Made by a program: the position numbers and the translations under genes. From the NCBI GenBank assembly GCA_964356745.1, contig CAYHIW010000041.1, positions 1 through 7,057 on the forward strand: a DNA stretch of 7,057 nucleotides. The letters are read 5' to 3'. Under the pieces are notes generated by a model. The model searched no databases. It saw only the letters and a program-made list of their open reading frames with translations, and was not told the origin of the DNA. This document shows positions 5,464 through 7,057 of this stretch, piece by piece. Every line of letters starts with the position of its first letter. Position 1 is the stretch's first letter. This DNA comes from CAYHIW01 sp964356745 (lineage in GTDB: Bacteria > Patescibacteriota > Microgenomatia > UBA1406 > GWC2-37-13).

Positions 5464-7057
5464 ATGAAAATCACCGATCAGCATGCTAAATATTTTGCAT
5501 ACGAACTGACTAAACGCTGTTCTTCCAACAGTTTGGAGAAACTTTCTTCTACGCTGTCCAATGCTCAAGTTGATTTAAACCCACACCAAATTGAGGCGGC
5601 ACTTTTTGCTTTTCGTTCACCCCTCTCAAAAGGGGCAATTCTTGCCGATGAGGTTGGTCTCGGAAAAACTATTGAGGCTGGACTTGTTCTCTCTCAAAAA
5701 TGGGCGGAACGAAAAAGAAGTATCCTCTTAATTGTTCCTTCAAGTTTGCGAAAACAATGGAATGACGAGCTTTCAGAGAAATTCTTTCTACCCTCGATAA
5801 TTCTTGAAGCAAAATCTTTTAATCAATATATAAAAGATGGAAATTTGAATCCATTTAATCAGGAGGATAAAATCGTTATTTGTTCTTACCACTTTGCTCG
5901 ATCTAAATCTCCATACATAAAACAAACGAAGTGGGATTTAGCCGTTATCGATGAGGCGCATCGCCTTCGCAATGTATACAAAACCAGCAATAAGATTGCG
6001 CGAGAGATTAAAGATGCGCTAACGGAGGTACCAAAAATTCTACTTACTGCAACTCCACTACAAAACTCCCTACTTGAACTATATGGGCTCGTAAGTATTA
6101 TTGATGATCATGTATTTGGTGATCTTAAAAGCTTCAAGGCAAATTACGCTCGAGTTTCTCGTGAACAAGATATTTACGAAAACGAAGTCGGTCTTGTTGA
6201 GCCAAAACAAGAAATGTTTGTTGATTTACGCAACCGCCTAAAGCCAGTTTGTATTCGCACACTCCGTCGCCAGGTGCTGGAATATATTAATTATACCGAG
6301 CGAAAACCTATCACACAGGACTACATTCCTACCGAGCAGGAGGTTGAGCTTTATGACGGAATGTCCGAATATCTTCAACGAACAAAACTATACGCCCTAC
6401 CTTTTAGTCAGCGCCAGCTCATGACGCTCATTTTGCGAAAGCTTTTAGCATCGTCGTCTTTTGCTATTGCTAGCACTTTGGACAAGTTGGTGTATAAGCT
6501 TGAGCAGTTGATTGTAGATACAAAAGCAAAAATACCCCAACAGGGTTCCGATACTACTTCGCTTTTGCAAGACTTTGAAGCTCTTCCAGAAATATTTGAT
6601 GAGTGGATTGATGACGAGGAAAACGAAGATGAAGAAATTGAGAAAGAACAGAAAGCTCTTACAGAGAAAGATATTGTACTCATGGAGCAGGAAAAAGCTG
6701 ATCTGGAAAAATTCCGTAATCTCGCGCAGAAAATATACACGAACTCCAAGGGAGACGCTTTGCTTACCGCACTTAAAAAAGGTTTTGAGATGACCGCTGA
6801 TCTAGGTGCTAAAAAGAAAGCTATTATTTTTACTGAATCCACTATCACACAACGATACTTAGCCGATACACTTCTCGCCAATAATGGCTATGAAGATAAA
6901 ATAGTTTTGTTTAATGGTTCAAATAATGACGATAAATCAAGAGAGATATACAAAAGTTGGCTCGCAAAAAATAAGGACACCGATAAAGTAACTGGCTCAA
7001 AACCAGCCGATACTCGAGCGGCACTCATTGAATATTTTAGAGATGAAGCAGAAATTA
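5464..7057 (+). CDS. SNF2/RapA-like DEAH helicase (partial, runs off the window)
   Basis: ATP-dependent DNA translocase or remodeller; 531 residues are present with no stop. Seen in order: NPHQIEA (39-45, Q-like motif), Walker A DEVGLGKT (62-69), motif Ia region LLIVPSSLRKQW (88-99), DEAH at 163-166 in WDLAVIDEAHRLRN, motif III LLTATP (193-198), then an insertion with a strongly acidic, coiled-coil-like stretch (about 375-420: DEWIDDEENEDEEIEKEQ). The second RecA lobe begins with KAIIFTES (452-459), and TGSKPADTRAAL lies at 510-521. Motifs V and VI are beyond the edge. The DEVGLGKT/DEAH combination and layout are those of the RapA-like branch of SNF2 enzymes, including helicases common in defence islands. 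It starts 4 bases after the 111-residue gene and has no Shine-Dalgarno. Together with the nuclease-like gene it suggests a DNA-targeting system. A generic repair helicase is the alternative. Confidence 0.9.
   Translation, partial: MKITDQHAKYFAYELTKRCSSNSLEKLSSTLSNAQVDLNPHQIEAALFAFRSPLSKGAILADEVGLGKTIEAGLVLSQKWAERKRSILLIVPSSLRKQWNDELSEKFFLPSIILEAKSFNQYIKDGNLNPFNQEDKIVICSYHFARSKSPYIKQTKWDLAVIDEAHRLRNVYKTSNKIAREIKDALTEVPKILLTATPLQNSLLELYGLVSIIDDHVFGDLKSFKANYARVSREQDIYENEVGLVEPKQEMFVDLRNRLKPVCIRTLRRQVLEYINYTERKPITQDYIPTEQEVELYDGMSEYLQRTKLYALPFSQRQLMTLILRKLLASSSFAIASTLDKLVYKLEQLIVDTKAKIPQQGSDTTSLLQDFEALPEIFDEWIDDEENEDEEIEKEQKALTEKDIVLMEQEKADLEKFRNLAQKIYTNSKGDALLTALKKGFEMTADLGAKKKAIIFTESTITQRYLADTLLANNGYEDKIVLFNGSNNDDKSREIYKSWLAKNKDTDKVTGSKPADTRAALIEYFRDEAEI

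Noticed and set aside
6408..6881. Minus-strand open frame of 157 codons
   Set aside because: It is antisense to the helicase; its Ser/Phe-rich runs come from the reverse of the Glu/Lys-rich insertion.

Overview
The window shows two blocks pointing away from each other across a 640-base non-coding gap (2977-3616). The left block, on the minus strand, is a phage or prophage packaging module: a ParB-like/DNA methyltransferase fusion, a second stand-alone beta-class DNA methyltransferase, a terminase small-subunit-like protein and the ATPase end of a terminase large subunit that leaves the window at base 1. The four genes overlap one another by 26, 8 and 47 bases, so they look like one translationally coupled operon read right to left.

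The right block, on the plus strand, starts at 3617. It encodes a PD-(D/E)XK-type nuclease-like protein (NucS/DUF91-like N-terminus with a conserved C-terminal domain), a 99-residue protein of unknown family, a 111-residue protein that may be a winged helix, and the first 531 residues of an SNF2/RapA-like DEAH helicase that leaves the window at base 7057. Nuclease, small proteins and SNF2 helicase in one direction resemble a genome-defence or DNA-processing cassette. The combination does not match a named system I can identify with confidence.

The gap is the most unusual part. Directly before the nuclease gene, 3483-3614 holds a dense set of perfect stems: a 12-bp stem, a 7-bp stem with a GAAA tetraloop, a 6-bp hairpin, and a 13-nt arm pairing that would make an H-type pseudoknot. 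The 3' strand of the 12-bp stem can instead pair with a copy of its partner lying two bases before the nuclease ATG. This looks like a structured leader RNA or switch, and I do not recognise its class. Further left are a 12-bp terminator-like hairpin (3014-3043) and an unassigned stretch of about 440 bases.

Host: the DNA is AT-rich, uses standard stops (TAA, TAG and TGA all end genes here), and none of the eight genes has a clear Shine-Dalgarno sequence. One gene (5124) may be leaderless. This would fit a phage or mobile element of a group with little SD use, such as Patescibacteria/CPR or Bacteroidota-like bacteria, but that is an inference and no marker gene fixes it.
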